64,000 nucleotides of DNA. It comes from Phaeobacter cretensis (lineage in GTDB: Bacteria > Pseudomonadota > Alphaproteobacteria > Rhodobacterales > Rhodobacteraceae). The DNA is taken from the NCBI RefSeq assembly GCF_047372505.1, contig NZ_JBKBEU010000001.1, forward strand, positions 3,720,001-3,784,000. Direction: 5' to 3'. Positions 17,320-25,903 of this stretch are shown in pieces; position 1 is the stretch's first letter, and each line of letters opens with the position of its first letter. The translations under genes and the position numbers were made by a program. The notes under the pieces were generated by a model. The model was not told where the DNA came from. It worked only from the letters and a program-made list of their open reading frames with translations, and ran no database searches.

Positions 17320-18092
17320 CTGATCAGTTGTTTTTACGAGACGCCTATGCACTGGAGGCGCCTGCACAGATCACCGAACACACCGAAGAAGGCGGGCTGG
17401 TTTTGAACCAGTCCGTCTTTTACGCAACTGGGGGTGGGCAACCGGGTGATACCGGCAGCCTTAGCTGGCAGGACGGGGCAGGGCAGCACTGCCTGCGCAT
17501 TGCCAACACTGTAAAGGGGCCAGAGGGCAGGATTGTCCTGCTGCCAGCCGCTGATCAGCCGCTCTCGGGCCAGCCGCTCTTAGACCAGCAGAATGTCGAG
17601 CAGCCATGGCCTGCAGTTGACCAGGAGGTGACGCAGACCCTCGACTGGGATCGACGCTTTGGCCATATGCGTGTCCATACTGCGCTGCATCTTCTTTCGG
17701 TGGTGATCCCGCTGCCAGTCTCAGGAGGCTCCATCGGAGCCGAGAAAGGCAGACTTGATTTCAATATGCCTGAGGCACCCGCGGACAAACAGGCGCTGGA
17801 AGACGCGTTGAACGATTTGATCACCCGCGATCTGCCGGTCAGCGAGCGCTGGATTTCCGAGGAAGAATTGGATGCCAACCCCGAACTGGTGAAAACTATG
17901 TCTGTGGCCCCGCCACGTGGCAATGGCCGTATTCGCCTGGTCCGGATCGGTTCTGATGAGGAGCAGATTGATCTGCAACCCTGCGGCGGCACCCATGTTC
18001 GCAGCACCGGAGAAATTGGCCGTATCCGCCTTGGAAAGGTTGAGAAAAAGGGCAAACAGAATCGCCGCGTCTACCTGCATCTGAACGCCTGA
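17316..18092 (+). CDS. alaX: alanyl-tRNA editing protein (AlaX type)
   Basis: Free-standing editing domain that hydrolyses Ser-tRNA(Ala) or Gly-tRNA(Ala). 258 residues: an N-terminal beta-barrel part (FYATGGGQPGDTGSL) and the catalytic editing part with the zinc motifs HTALH near residue 119 and CGGTH near residue 222. The length fits the AlaX-M class. ATGA overlap with the channel gene; a terminator hairpin follows at 18118. In the same run as cysK, whose product pool affects Ser/Ala/Cys balance, though no direct link is shown. Confidence 0.9.
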   Translation: MTDQLFLRDAYALEAPAQITEHTEEGGLVLNQSVFYATGGGQPGDTGSLSWQDGAGQHCLRIANTVKGPEGRIVLLPAADQPLSGQPLLDQQNVEQPWPAVDQEVTQTLDWDRRFGHMRVHTALHLLSVVIPLPVSGGSIGAEKGRLDFNMPEAPADKQALEDALNDLITRDLPVSERWISEEELDANPELVKTMSVAPPRGNGRIRLVRIGSDEEQIDLQPCGGTHVRSTGEIGRIRLGKVEKKGKQNRRVYLHLNA

Positions 18093-18117
18093 AGACAGGC
18101 TCAAAATAAGTTTCTGC

Positions 18118-18139
18118 AAGAGCAATTTTTTGCTCTTTT
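18118..18139 (+). terminator. intrinsic terminator after alaX
   Basis: AAGAGCAA (18118-18125) pairs with TTGCTCTT (18130-18137) around TTTT and is followed by T residues. A longer alternative pairing GCAAGAGC (18116-18123) with GCTCTTGC (18141-18148) is also possible. It ends the long plus-strand run. Confidence 0.7.
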
Positions 18140-18183
18140 CGCTCTTGCAATTGCCCTCACGATCCGTCAAAAGTCCGCCCAAC

Positions 18184-18273
18184 GGAGAGGTGGCCGAGTG
18201 GTCGAAGGCGCACGCCTGGAAAGTGTGTAGGCGGGAGACCGTCTCCAGGGTTCGAATCCCTGTCTCTCCGCCA
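18184..18273 (+). tRNA. tRNA-Ser (anticodon GGA)
   Basis: Ninety bases with a long variable arm, as in class II tRNAs. The acceptor GGAGAGG (18184-18190) pairs with TCTCTCC before the discriminator G, with the CCA end encoded (18271-18273). The anticodon stem CACGC/GTGTG encloses CTGGAAA, so the anticodon is GGA at 18218-18220, reading UCC and UCU. T arm GGTTCGAATCC is canonical. Confidence 0.97.
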
Positions 18274-18500
18274 TAACCATCCAACATAAGTGTCGCTTTT
18301 CCCTTTTTGATAAAGGGTTTGTATTGCGGTTTTGCGACACGGCTTTCTTCAGGGCTTTGGGGACAATCTAAAATGCTGGAGGGGTATCTGTAGCAACCCA
18401 ACGCTATCATCTTGCGCATTGGCGAAGTCTACTGCTGCTCAGACCAAACTCATAAAACATCTGGGACCGGCGCTGTGTGTTCTTTTGTCTGACCCGGGCA

Positions 18501-18540
18501 AAAGAAATGGTGGGAAGCTGAGGCCCCCCACCACTTTGTT
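18501..18540 (-). terminator. intrinsic terminator after the BCCT gene
   Basis: TGGTGGG (18508-18514) pairs with CCCACCA (18527-18533). On the minus strand the stem is followed by TTTCTTTT. It lies about 40 bases beyond the BCCT transporter stop. Confidence 0.6.
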
Positions 18541-18570
18541 TTCGTCGACTGTATTTTAGTCGGTGGTGTC

Positions 18571-20226
18571 TTAGTCGCCTGTGTGCACGGTTTGGATACC
18601 GTTTTTCTCGCGTACGCTGTCTTTCACGATTGCTTTGACCAGTGAAACACACATCAAAACCATCACAAGCGAGAACGGCAGGGCACCAATCACCATCGCG
18701 GATTGGATCGCGCCAACACCACCTGCAATCAGCAGACCACCAACAACCAGAGACAAGGCAGCGCCCCAGAAGATGATATGCGGACGGCCAGAAGGCTTTT
18801 CCGCACCGGCTGCGTTGATGGTGTTCACAATCAGGATCGCGGAGTCAGCGGTTGTCACCAGATAGGTGAGCAACAGAACAACAACGATGACCGCCATGAT
18901 CCAGGCCGCGGATGTGCCAAGGATAAAGTCGAGCATCGCGAACAGCTGGTTTTGCTGCCCGGCACCGGAGATTGCATCGCCTGCGCCACCGTTCAGCGTG
19001 AGATCAATGGCGGTCCCGCCAACAACGGTGAACCAGAAAAAGCACATCAGAGACGGAATGATAATGGCCCCAAGGATGTACTCCCGCAGAGAACGGCCGC
19101 GGGAAATACGTGCCAGAAAGACGCCAACAAAGGGGGCGAATGCGATCCACCAAGCCCAATAGAAGACGGACCAACCACCTTGCCAGCTTGCCAGCTGAGC
19201 CGCTTCGCTGCCGTCGACGCCATCCGTAGTCCAGACAGTAAAGAGCAGTTTAGGAAGCTGAATGATGTAGGATACAAATCCCTCAACCAAAGCGCCAAGG
19301 CCGAAGAACGTCGAGCCGAAAAGCAGGAAGAACGCCAGCAAAAAGAAGCTTAGCCCCATGTTGATGTTGGAGAGCCATTTGATGCCCTTGCCAACGCCGG
19401 AAAGCGCAGACAGCGTCGAGGCACCCATGATGATCAACAATGCTGTGATGACACCAGCAGTGGAGGGATCACCTGACTCTGCAACAATGAGCCAGTCCCC
19501 AAAGCCGATCCGGTGCAGGCCGGATACAAATTGCTGAACACCAAACCCAAGCGTCTGTGCCACGCCAAGGATGGTCGCAACAACCGCAACAACATCAACA
19601 ATATGACCAAGTAGGCCAGACAGGCTTTCTCCAAACAGTGGTGTCAGCGCCGAGCGGATGGTCAGCGGCAGATTGCGGCGGTAGGAGAAATAGGCCAGCG
19701 ACAGACCGACGACCGCATAGCACGCCCAGGCCGCGAAACCCCAATGCAGGAACGACCAGACGTAAGCATTTGTGACATTGTCCGCTGAAGACCCCGTCGC
19801 CTCGCCCATGATCACATTTGGATTGGTCGCAAAGTGATACATCGGCTCGGCAGTCGCGAAGGTGAGCATGCCGATGCCGATACCAGCACCGAACATCATT
19901 GAGAACCAAGAGAAGTTTGAAAACTCTGGCGTGTCACCTTCCTGACCGAGTTTGAGACGACCCGTGCTGGGGATCAGCGCCAGCGCCACACACAGGATTA
20001 GGAAAAGGGCGGCAACATAAATGTACCAGCTGGAGAATGTGCCCAGCAGAGTGTTGTTCAAATCGCCCAGAATAGTTGCGGCTGTTTCTGGAACAGCGAT
20101 GGCCCAGACGATTAGCGTGGCGACCAGAATTTTAGATGTAATCGCGACGTTTTTGCTGAAACCAGCATAAAATCCGTGATCGGCGGTTTCGATGGTTAGG
20201 TCCATCAATGGTGGTTTATTGGCCAT
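18571..20226 (-). CDS. dddT: BCCT-family transporter, probable DMSP/betaine importer
   Basis: 551 residues with about twelve membrane helices and the BCCT core: FSWFSMMFGAGIGIGMLTFA (residues about 105-125, with the Gly-rich unwound TM3) and FYWAWWIAFAPFVG near residue 370, whose Trp box cages quaternary ammonium or sulfonium groups. BCCT carriers move betaine, carnitine, choline or DMSP driven by sodium or proton gradients. The next gene upstream in the same direction is a DddD-type enzyme and the following one a GMC dehydrogenase, which is the gene content of dddT-containing DMSP loci in Marinomonas and Halomonas. A terminator lies between dddD and this gene, so it probably has its own promoter in the 175-base gap. 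Confidence 0.83.
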   Translation of the reverse strand: MANKPPLMDLTIETADHGFYAGFSKNVAITSKILVATLIVWAIAVPETAATILGDLNNTLLGTFSSWYIYVAALFLILCVALALIPSTGRLKLGQEGDTPEFSNFSWFSMMFGAGIGIGMLTFATAEPMYHFATNPNVIMGEATGSSADNVTNAYVWSFLHWGFAAWACYAVVGLSLAYFSYRRNLPLTIRSALTPLFGESLSGLLGHIVDVVAVVATILGVAQTLGFGVQQFVSGLHRIGFGDWLIVAESGDPSTAGVITALLIIMGASTLSALSGVGKGIKWLSNINMGLSFFLLAFFLLFGSTFFGLGALVEGFVSYIIQLPKLLFTVWTTDGVDGSEAAQLASWQGGWSVFYWAWWIAFAPFVGVFLARISRGRSLREYILGAIIIPSLMCFFWFTVVGGTAIDLTLNGGAGDAISGAGQQNQLFAMLDFILGTSAAWIMAVIVVVLLLTYLVTTADSAILIVNTINAAGAEKPSGRPHIIFWGAALSLVVGGLLIAGGVGAIQSAMVIGALPFSLVMVLMCVSLVKAIVKDSVREKNGIQTVHTGD

Positions 20227-20357
20227 GTTTCCTCCTGAATGGCTGCTAGATGCTGGACGCCAAAGGTCCTCCCACGCGGTGCAGTATCACGTGTCCCTTC
20301 TTCTTACGGCGTCTGGTAGTGGTGGTTTAATCTTGATTGTCAAACCGTGAGCTAGTT

Positions 20358-20392
20358 AAAAAAACCACCTATCCCATTTTTGGGTTAGGTGG
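20358..20392 (-). terminator. intrinsic terminator of dddD
   Basis: Minus-strand CCACCTAACCC (20392-20382) pairs with GGGATAGGTGG (20375-20365) with a single mismatch, loop AAAAAT, followed directly by TTTTTTT (20364-20358). It lies ten bases beyond the dddD stop, a textbook intrinsic terminator. Confidence 0.88.
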
Positions 20393-20401
20393 CCAGTCTG
20401 G

Positions 20402-22909
20402 TTAGCTGGGGAGATACTCTTCACTCCAGGATTCACGAAGGTTCCCGGACTTTATCATAGCCTCGATGGCACTGTCTGCGTAGCCCAGGTCCTTGAGAAC
20501 CGCACGCGTTGAGGTGCCGAATTTCTCGGCGGGTGTAACGGCGGTGATCTTTCCTCGGGTGGAACGTACCGCGTAGGGGTCGAGCTGAATGACCTCATGC
20601 CCGCTTGGGTGATCTGGATAATTTGAGAACGAATAACTGCCATTGGCGGTTCCCGGCTCGCCGTCGGCATCGCGCAAATTCACCGCCCTCAATGAGTCTA
20701 GGTTTTCACAAATCACCGCACCGATGTCGGCCGCTTGCAATCGCGAAATCCACTCAGATGCAGGCTGAGAAACAAAGGTATATGCCAAAAAGGCCGCGCG
20801 CTCTTCTTCTGGAAGATCAGGCAGGGCCTCGAGACCTTCAACATTGCGGAATAGTGGCAGATCAGATTCATAGGCGCTGAGCAGAATGTGGCGCGACGCT
20901 GTGCTGTAGAAACGCGTGAGAGAGTCGTATCCGCTAGCCTCAGGTCCAGATGGCTCTTCAAACAGGCCACGCCCTCTGTAATCAAAGGCAAACGGCGCTT
21001 GCAGCAATCCGCTGTTGGCAGCCAGCGATGTTCTGCCCCGACCAATGCGACCAAAGCGGTGCTTTTGATAGAGGGCTGCAGCTACGCCCAAGGCGCCGCC
21101 AAATCCGCACATGACATCAATTGTGCCAACATGCGCATGCTCTTCGGGGCGATCCATTGCGCCGCCGAAGCGCAGCATAATACCCGTTGTTGCCTGCACG
21201 AGGTCATCATAACCGATGTAGTCGGTTCTGGTGCCGCGACGCACGCCACTGAAACAGTCTAACTTGCAGAACAGCGCGTCGGGATTGAGTTTGCGCAGGC
21301 TATCCGCGTCCAGACCAACCTTTTTGATCTGGTTGTCAGGTGCATTCCAGACAATGATGTCAACCGATTTGATCAAATCCTCAAACACCTGACGGCCGTG
21401 ACGCGAGGTGATGTCTGCCAGAATAGAGCGCTTTCCGCGCATCTGAGACATGCCATAGATGACGGTATTCCAACTGTCGTACATCGGCTCAGCTGGTTCC
21501 AGTTTGATGACCTCGGCTCCAAATCGCGCAAGATAGCTGGCGGAATGCGGCCCGGCGATTACGTTGCACAGGTCAAGCACCCGCACACCAGACAGCCAGC
21601 CCTCTTGAGCAGACTGTTCCGAGGGGTCAGGAATCTCAGTCCGGATCTTTTTGAGGATCTTTAAAGCTTCGTCAAACTCGACCCAACGGCGCGGATCCGG
21701 CTGCAAGGCCTCTTCGCCGCTCTCTTCCATCCAGACCACGGGTCCGGGCTGGGTCATCTCGCCATAGATCGGATCCCAGACATCGATCATCAGGCCCGAT
21801 GTCTCCGCGTATTCATCATGGAGCCATTCCTGCAACCAACGTTGTGGCGCACCGGGGATCAGCCCGCGACCAAACATCTTTTTCCACTCATGCGAGGTGC
21901 GGGTCATAAAGACCTCTTTCATCCGTGCAGAGATCTTGTCGGCCCAGTCCTTTGGCATCGGATAAACACCAAGGGAGGTTTCATGCTCCCATTCTGACCA
22001 TGGTTTATAGGTGTTTTCCTCGGAGGTCAGACCATCTTCGATCAACTCATCGTATATGCCGAGGACTTCGAGACAGCGACGCGCGTGGTTTTTGTGGCTC
22101 GGGCAGACAACATAGAACATCCGCCCGTCCTTGCACATATAGCTGCGAAAGAACGGATCCATCAGCTCTTGCAGGTCTTCGTAGCTGACATTCATCGGCA
22201 GACCTTCGACGCGCCGACGCTCAATCTCAACTTCACGCTGCGTCAGATACCGCTCCGGCATGCCATCAACTTTGATCGAGTTGTAGCACAGGCCTTCCAT
22301 GACAGCAGCCGCCAGCGGAACCTCGATCTGATCGCCAAGGCCCGTCACCTGCCGGGATTGCAGTGCCAATACCGTGGCAGAGGCCGCGATCTGTGAAGCG
22401 TAGGCAGAGGCGAGGGGCAGGGGGGAGAAGGAGGGATTAAGGCCCATCAAAACACGGTTCAGACCCATATCGGTAAAGACGCCGGAACTTGCGGCAACGA
22501 TGCTTTCATAGGCCCGCAGTTCGCGCCGCTCTTCATCGTTTGACGCAAAGCCCGGGATCGAGATCGTGATCAGCTCGGGACGTTCCTCACACATGGCAGC
22601 AAAATCAAACCCAAGCTTGGCGAACTTCCCGGGACGGAAGTTCTCAACGATGATGTCAGCCTCCGCACAAAGCGCACGCGCCTTCTCCAGCCCTTCCTCG
22701 GACTTCAGATCGAGGTTCACGATCACCTTGTTACGATTGAGCGTGGCATTGGCCGGGTTATCCCACATGGCCCCTTCAATTGGGTCGATATGAACCACGG
22801 TCGCGCCCAGGTCACCCAGCAGCATTGCGACAGCGGGGCCCGCGATAAATTGCCCGAAATCAACGACTTTTACGCCGGTAAGTGGCAGCTTGGAAAAAGA
22901 GTTTCGCAT
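20402..22909 (-). CDS. dddD: DMSP CoA-transferase/lyase DddD (double class-III CoA-transferase)
   Basis: Converts DMSP with an acyl-CoA donor to 3-hydroxypropionyl-CoA plus dimethyl sulfide. 835 residues built from two tandem CaiB/BaiF-like domains (about 1-400 and 438-835); each begins with the same theme, VKVVDFGQFIAGPAVAMLLG and VRVLDLCNVIAGPHSASYLA. Only the C-terminal copy keeps the catalytic Asp (GTIDVMCGFGGALG, about residue 598), while the N-terminal copy has PLASAYASQIAAS at that place. Characterised DddD has the same asymmetry, with Asp602 in the second domain. Context (BCCT carrier, GMC dehydrogenase, LysR regulator) supports the name. A two-domain CoA-transferase for another betaine is the main alternative. 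Confidence 0.85.
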   Translation of the reverse strand: MRNSFSKLPLTGVKVVDFGQFIAGPAVAMLLGDLGATVVHIDPIEGAMWDNPANATLNRNKVIVNLDLKSEEGLEKARALCAEADIIVENFRPGKFAKLGFDFAAMCEERPELITISIPGFASNDEERRELRAYESIVAASSGVFTDMGLNRVLMGLNPSFSPLPLASAYASQIAASATVLALQSRQVTGLGDQIEVPLAAAVMEGLCYNSIKVDGMPERYLTQREVEIERRRVEGLPMNVSYEDLQELMDPFFRSYMCKDGRMFYVVCPSHKNHARRCLEVLGIYDELIEDGLTSEENTYKPWSEWEHETSLGVYPMPKDWADKISARMKEVFMTRTSHEWKKMFGRGLIPGAPQRWLQEWLHDEYAETSGLMIDVWDPIYGEMTQPGPVVWMEESGEEALQPDPRRWVEFDEALKILKKIRTEIPDPSEQSAQEGWLSGVRVLDLCNVIAGPHSASYLARFGAEVIKLEPAEPMYDSWNTVIYGMSQMRGKRSILADITSRHGRQVFEDLIKSVDIIVWNAPDNQIKKVGLDADSLRKLNPDALFCKLDCFSGVRRGTRTDYIGYDDLVQATTGIMLRFGGAMDRPEEHAHVGTIDVMCGFGGALGVAAALYQKHRFGRIGRGRTSLAANSGLLQAPFAFDYRGRGLFEEPSGPEASGYDSLTRFYSTASRHILLSAYESDLPLFRNVEGLEALPDLPEEERAAFLAYTFVSQPASEWISRLQAADIGAVICENLDSLRAVNLRDADGEPGTANGSYSFSNYPDHPSGHEVIQLDPYAVRSTRGKITAVTPAEKFGTSTRAVLKDLGYADSAIEAMIKSGNLRESWSEEYLPS

Positions 22910-22949
22910 GAAACCTCCAGAAAGACTTCTTAGTTGGTGATCTGCGGCG

Positions 22950-24626
22950 TTACTGACCGGCTAGGATCCAGCTTGAGGCTTTTTCCGCAATCATAATTGT
23001 AGGTGAGTTGGTGTTGCCACTGGTGATTTCCGGCATCACCGAGGCATCGACCACACGCAGGCCTTTGACGCCCTTAACCCGCAGATGGGGATCAAGAACC
23101 GCGGTGGTGTCGCCATCATGGCCCATTTTGACAGTGCCCACCGGGTGGAAAATAGTGCTCGCGATATCACCAGCAAGCCGGGCTAGATCTTCGTCGCTCT
23201 GATATTGCACGCCGGGTTTGTACTCTTCGGGCGAATAGGGCTTCATCGCAGATTGGGTCATGATTTCGCGAACCTGACGCAGGCTGTCTGCCGCCACTTT
23301 GCGATCGTCATCGGTGTCCAGGTAGTTCGGAGAAATCAACGGCGCATCGCGGAAGTTAGATGAGGCAATACGAACATGGCCACGGCTGGTTGGGTTCAGG
23401 TTGCAAACGCTGACCGTCATAGCCGGGAAGTCATGCAGATCATCACCAAATGCCTCAAGGCTCAGGGGCTGAACATGGTATTCGAGATTGGCATGTGTCC
23501 GGCTTGGATCAGAGCGTGTAAACGCGCCAAGCTGGCTGGGCGACATGCTCATCGGGCCGGAGCGTTTGAATAGATATTCCAGCCCGATCTTGGCCTTACC
23601 GATCATGGAATTGGCCAGCGTATTCATCGTGCTGGTGCCTTTCACCTTGAACACGGCGCGGATTTGCAGGTGATCTTGCAGGTTCTCACCAACAAACGGC
23701 TGATCCATTACCACGTCGATGCCGTGTTTTTTGAGCAGATTCGCTGGGCCGATACCCGACAGCTGTAGAATCTGGGGCGAGTTTACGGCCCCTGCAGACA
23801 GCACCACTTCGCGTTTTGCACGCACTGTAACTGGCTGGCCCTCACGGTGGAGTTTTGCACCAACACAGCGCAGCGCACCGTTGCCGTCTTTTTCGAAAGT
23901 CAGCTTTTCGACCTGTGCTTCGGTCCAGATGGTCAGGTTCCTGCGCTGCTTTGCAGGGCGCAGGAACGCCTTTGATGTGTTCCAGCGCCAACCGGAACGC
24001 TGATTGACGTCGAAATAGCCAACGCCTGCATTATCGCCGCTATTGAAATCATCGGTTTTCTGAACTCCGGTCTCGACCGCTGCGTCGGCAAAGCTGTCCA
24101 GAACATCCCAGCGCAGCCGCTGCTTTTCGATCCGCCATTCACCGCCGTGCCCGTGCATGTCTGAAAAGCGGCTATTGTCCCCGGTGACCGGATCTGCGCC
24201 ATCATCCAGTTTGTAGTGGTTTTCATGAACTTTGAAATCAGCCAGCGAGTTTTCCCAGTTCCAGGCGTCTTCACCGGTCAACTGTGCCCAGTTGTCATAG
24301 TCACGTGCCTGACCGCGCATGTAGATCATGCCGTTGATGGAAGAACACCCGCCCAGCGTTTTGCCGCGCGGATAAAGCAGGCTGCGTCCGTTCAGGCCCT
24401 TGTCCGGCTGGGTCTTATACATCCAGTCAGCGCGGGGGTTCCCGATGCAATAAAGATAGCCAACAGGAATGTGGATCCAGGGGTAGGTGTCAGGTTTGCC
24501 AGCTTCCAGCAAAAGCACGCGATTGCTGGGATCTGTACTGAGCCGATTGGCCATCAAACACCCGGCGGAGCCTCCGCCGACCACAATATAGTCAAACTCG
24601 TTCGAACCATCAGACATTGTTGTCAT
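22950..24626 (-). CDS. dddA: GMC-family FAD alcohol dehydrogenase, choline dehydrogenase-like (probable DddA)
   Basis: 558 residues. N-terminal FAD-binding motif DYIVVGGGSAGCLMANRL, GMC signature 1 PRGKTLGGCSSINGM near residue 88, signature 2 LSAGAVNSPQILQLSGIGP near 275, and the C-terminal catalytic region HPVGTVKMG near 490 with NTNSPTIMIAEKA at the end. It resembles BetA, but there is no betB or betI and it follows dddD at 40 bases. In Halomonas HTNK1 a BetA-like enzyme, DddA, oxidises the 3-hydroxypropionate produced after DddD to malonate semialdehyde, and I infer the same here. The malonate-semialdehyde dehydrogenase DddC is absent from this locus. Met at 24617 is an alternative start. 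Confidence 0.8.
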   Translation of the reverse strand: MTTMSDGSNEFDYIVVGGGSAGCLMANRLSTDPSNRVLLLEAGKPDTYPWIHIPVGYLYCIGNPRADWMYKTQPDKGLNGRSLLYPRGKTLGGCSSINGMIYMRGQARDYDNWAQLTGEDAWNWENSLADFKVHENHYKLDDGADPVTGDNSRFSDMHGHGGEWRIEKQRLRWDVLDSFADAAVETGVQKTDDFNSGDNAGVGYFDVNQRSGWRWNTSKAFLRPAKQRRNLTIWTEAQVEKLTFEKDGNGALRCVGAKLHREGQPVTVRAKREVVLSAGAVNSPQILQLSGIGPANLLKKHGIDVVMDQPFVGENLQDHLQIRAVFKVKGTSTMNTLANSMIGKAKIGLEYLFKRSGPMSMSPSQLGAFTRSDPSRTHANLEYHVQPLSLEAFGDDLHDFPAMTVSVCNLNPTSRGHVRIASSNFRDAPLISPNYLDTDDDRKVAADSLRQVREIMTQSAMKPYSPEEYKPGVQYQSDEDLARLAGDIASTIFHPVGTVKMGHDGDTTAVLDPHLRVKGVKGLRVVDASVMPEITSGNTNSPTIMIAEKASSWILAGQ

Positions 24627-24827
24627 CCACCCATCAGCCGTTTCATTGTCGGTCGTGTGCTGAGAGAAGTGAAGAACAACTCGGTTTCAGGCGCCCAGTT
24701 GGCCTGCGGCAGAAAACAGGGTGTTCACGTCACGTCGCCTCCCAGAACGCGATTTCAAAGATCTCTGACGGACAACGCGCAAGAAAACTAATGACAAATC
24801 CCACATAGTATTATTAAAAAAATTTAT

Positions 24828-25748
24828 ATGGACCGCTATTCTAACATTAACAGTATCTTGGCCTTCGTAACCGTCGCACGGGAGGGCAGTGTCTCACGTG
24901 CTGCTGAGGTGCTGAATCTGACACAGCCCGCGATCAGTCATCAGATCAAACGGCTGAGCATGGAAACAGGCATTACGCTATTCACCCGGACGGCGACCGG
25001 ATTGCAAATCAGTCACGATGGGGCGGCGGTGTTGTCCAAGGCTGAGCAGGTGCTGGACGCGGTGGCTGATTTTCATCGCAGTGCCCGCCAACGTTCTGGA
25101 CAAATAAGCGGTAAACTGACCATCGGTACCATCGTGGATCCGGAGTTTATCCGCTTGGGGCGCATGCTGGCGCAGTTGCGATCCGAACACCCCGGTATCG
25201 AAACCGAGCTGGTGCATGGGGTCAGTGGTGACATTCTGACAGGGCTCAAGCGCGGCCGGATCGACGCCGGTTTCTATCTATGCGGTCCTGACGATCTGCA
25301 ACAGATGGGGGCAGAGAGCGAGGATCCCATCCACGCAATACGCCTTGCTGACTTCCATTACCGCGTCATTGGGCCAACCGGATGGCAGAAGAAGATCGAA
25401 GATCTCAGCTGGTCGCAGCTGGCGACTCTCCCTTGGATTGGAACGCCTGAAACCTCGGTTCACTATCGGCTGCTATCCAAGGTTTACGACGATCTGAGTA
25501 GTCGCTTGAGCGTTGTTGCCTTGGTTGATCAGGAAGCTTCGATGCTGGAGATGGTCCGGTCTGGTATCGGCCTGAGCCTGTGCCGCGAATCCATTGCGCT
25601 ACATCAGAAACAAACCTACGGCCTTGCCGTCTGCAATTCGGTTTCTGTACCAGCGTGTCTTTGTTTTATCGCCTTGCAGCGCCGCAAGGAAAACCCAGTC
25701 CTTTCCGCTGTGTTTAACCTGCTGCAAAGCTCCTGGTCGCTGTCATAA
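24828..25748 (+). CDS. dddR: LysR-family transcriptional regulator (probable DddR)
   Basis: 306 residues: an N-terminal winged helix (residues 8-66, AAEVLNLTQPAISHQIKRL) and a two-lobe effector domain from about residue 90. It is divergent from the dddA-dddD genes with 201 bases between starts, the standard LysR geometry; LysR-type DddR activates dddT/dddD loci in Marinomonas and Pseudomonas. ATG follows an A/T-rich stretch (ATTATTAAAAAAATTTAT) and no good Shine-Dalgarno is visible, so translation may be weak or partly leaderless. The effector is presumably DMSP, 3-hydroxypropionate or acrylate. Confidence 0.83.
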   Translation: MDRYSNINSILAFVTVAREGSVSRAAEVLNLTQPAISHQIKRLSMETGITLFTRTATGLQISHDGAAVLSKAEQVLDAVADFHRSARQRSGQISGKLTIGTIVDPEFIRLGRMLAQLRSEHPGIETELVHGVSGDILTGLKRGRIDAGFYLCGPDDLQQMGAESEDPIHAIRLADFHYRVIGPTGWQKKIEDLSWSQLATLPWIGTPETSVHYRLLSKVYDDLSSRLSVVALVDQEASMLEMVRSGIGLSLCRESIALHQKQTYGLAVCNSVSVPACLCFIALQRRKENPVLSAVFNLLQSSWSLS

Positions 25749-25827
25749 AACCACAGCGATCATTCCCGCCTAATAGCTTATAGATCCAATGCTTGGGACG
25801 TGTGAAATCGCGATCTCTACGAGATTT

Positions 25828-25864
25828 TGATAGACGTCTATCAGGAAATGATATACGTCTATCA
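25828..25864. promoter_or_regulatory. two tandem LacI-type operators
   Basis: TGATAGACGTCTATCA (25828-25843) is a perfect 16-base palindrome. TGATATACGTCTATCA (25849-25864) differs at one base. Their centres are 21 bases apart, two helical turns, so two dimers would bind on one face. The central ACGT with CG in the middle is typical of LacI/GalR operators. The pair lies 40 bases before the LacI-family gene that heads xylA-xylB, so autoregulation and control of xylose genes is expected. Confidence 0.8.
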
Positions 25865-25903
25865 ATTGAACGCGAACACCGCCAATCAGCATAAGGCTGA
25901 CGG

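Noticed and set aside
22950..24626. Naming the GMC dehydrogenase betA (choline dehydrogenase)
   Set aside because: No betB, betI or betC nearby; the dddD and BCCT neighbours make a DddA role more likely, though sequence alone cannot exclude choline.
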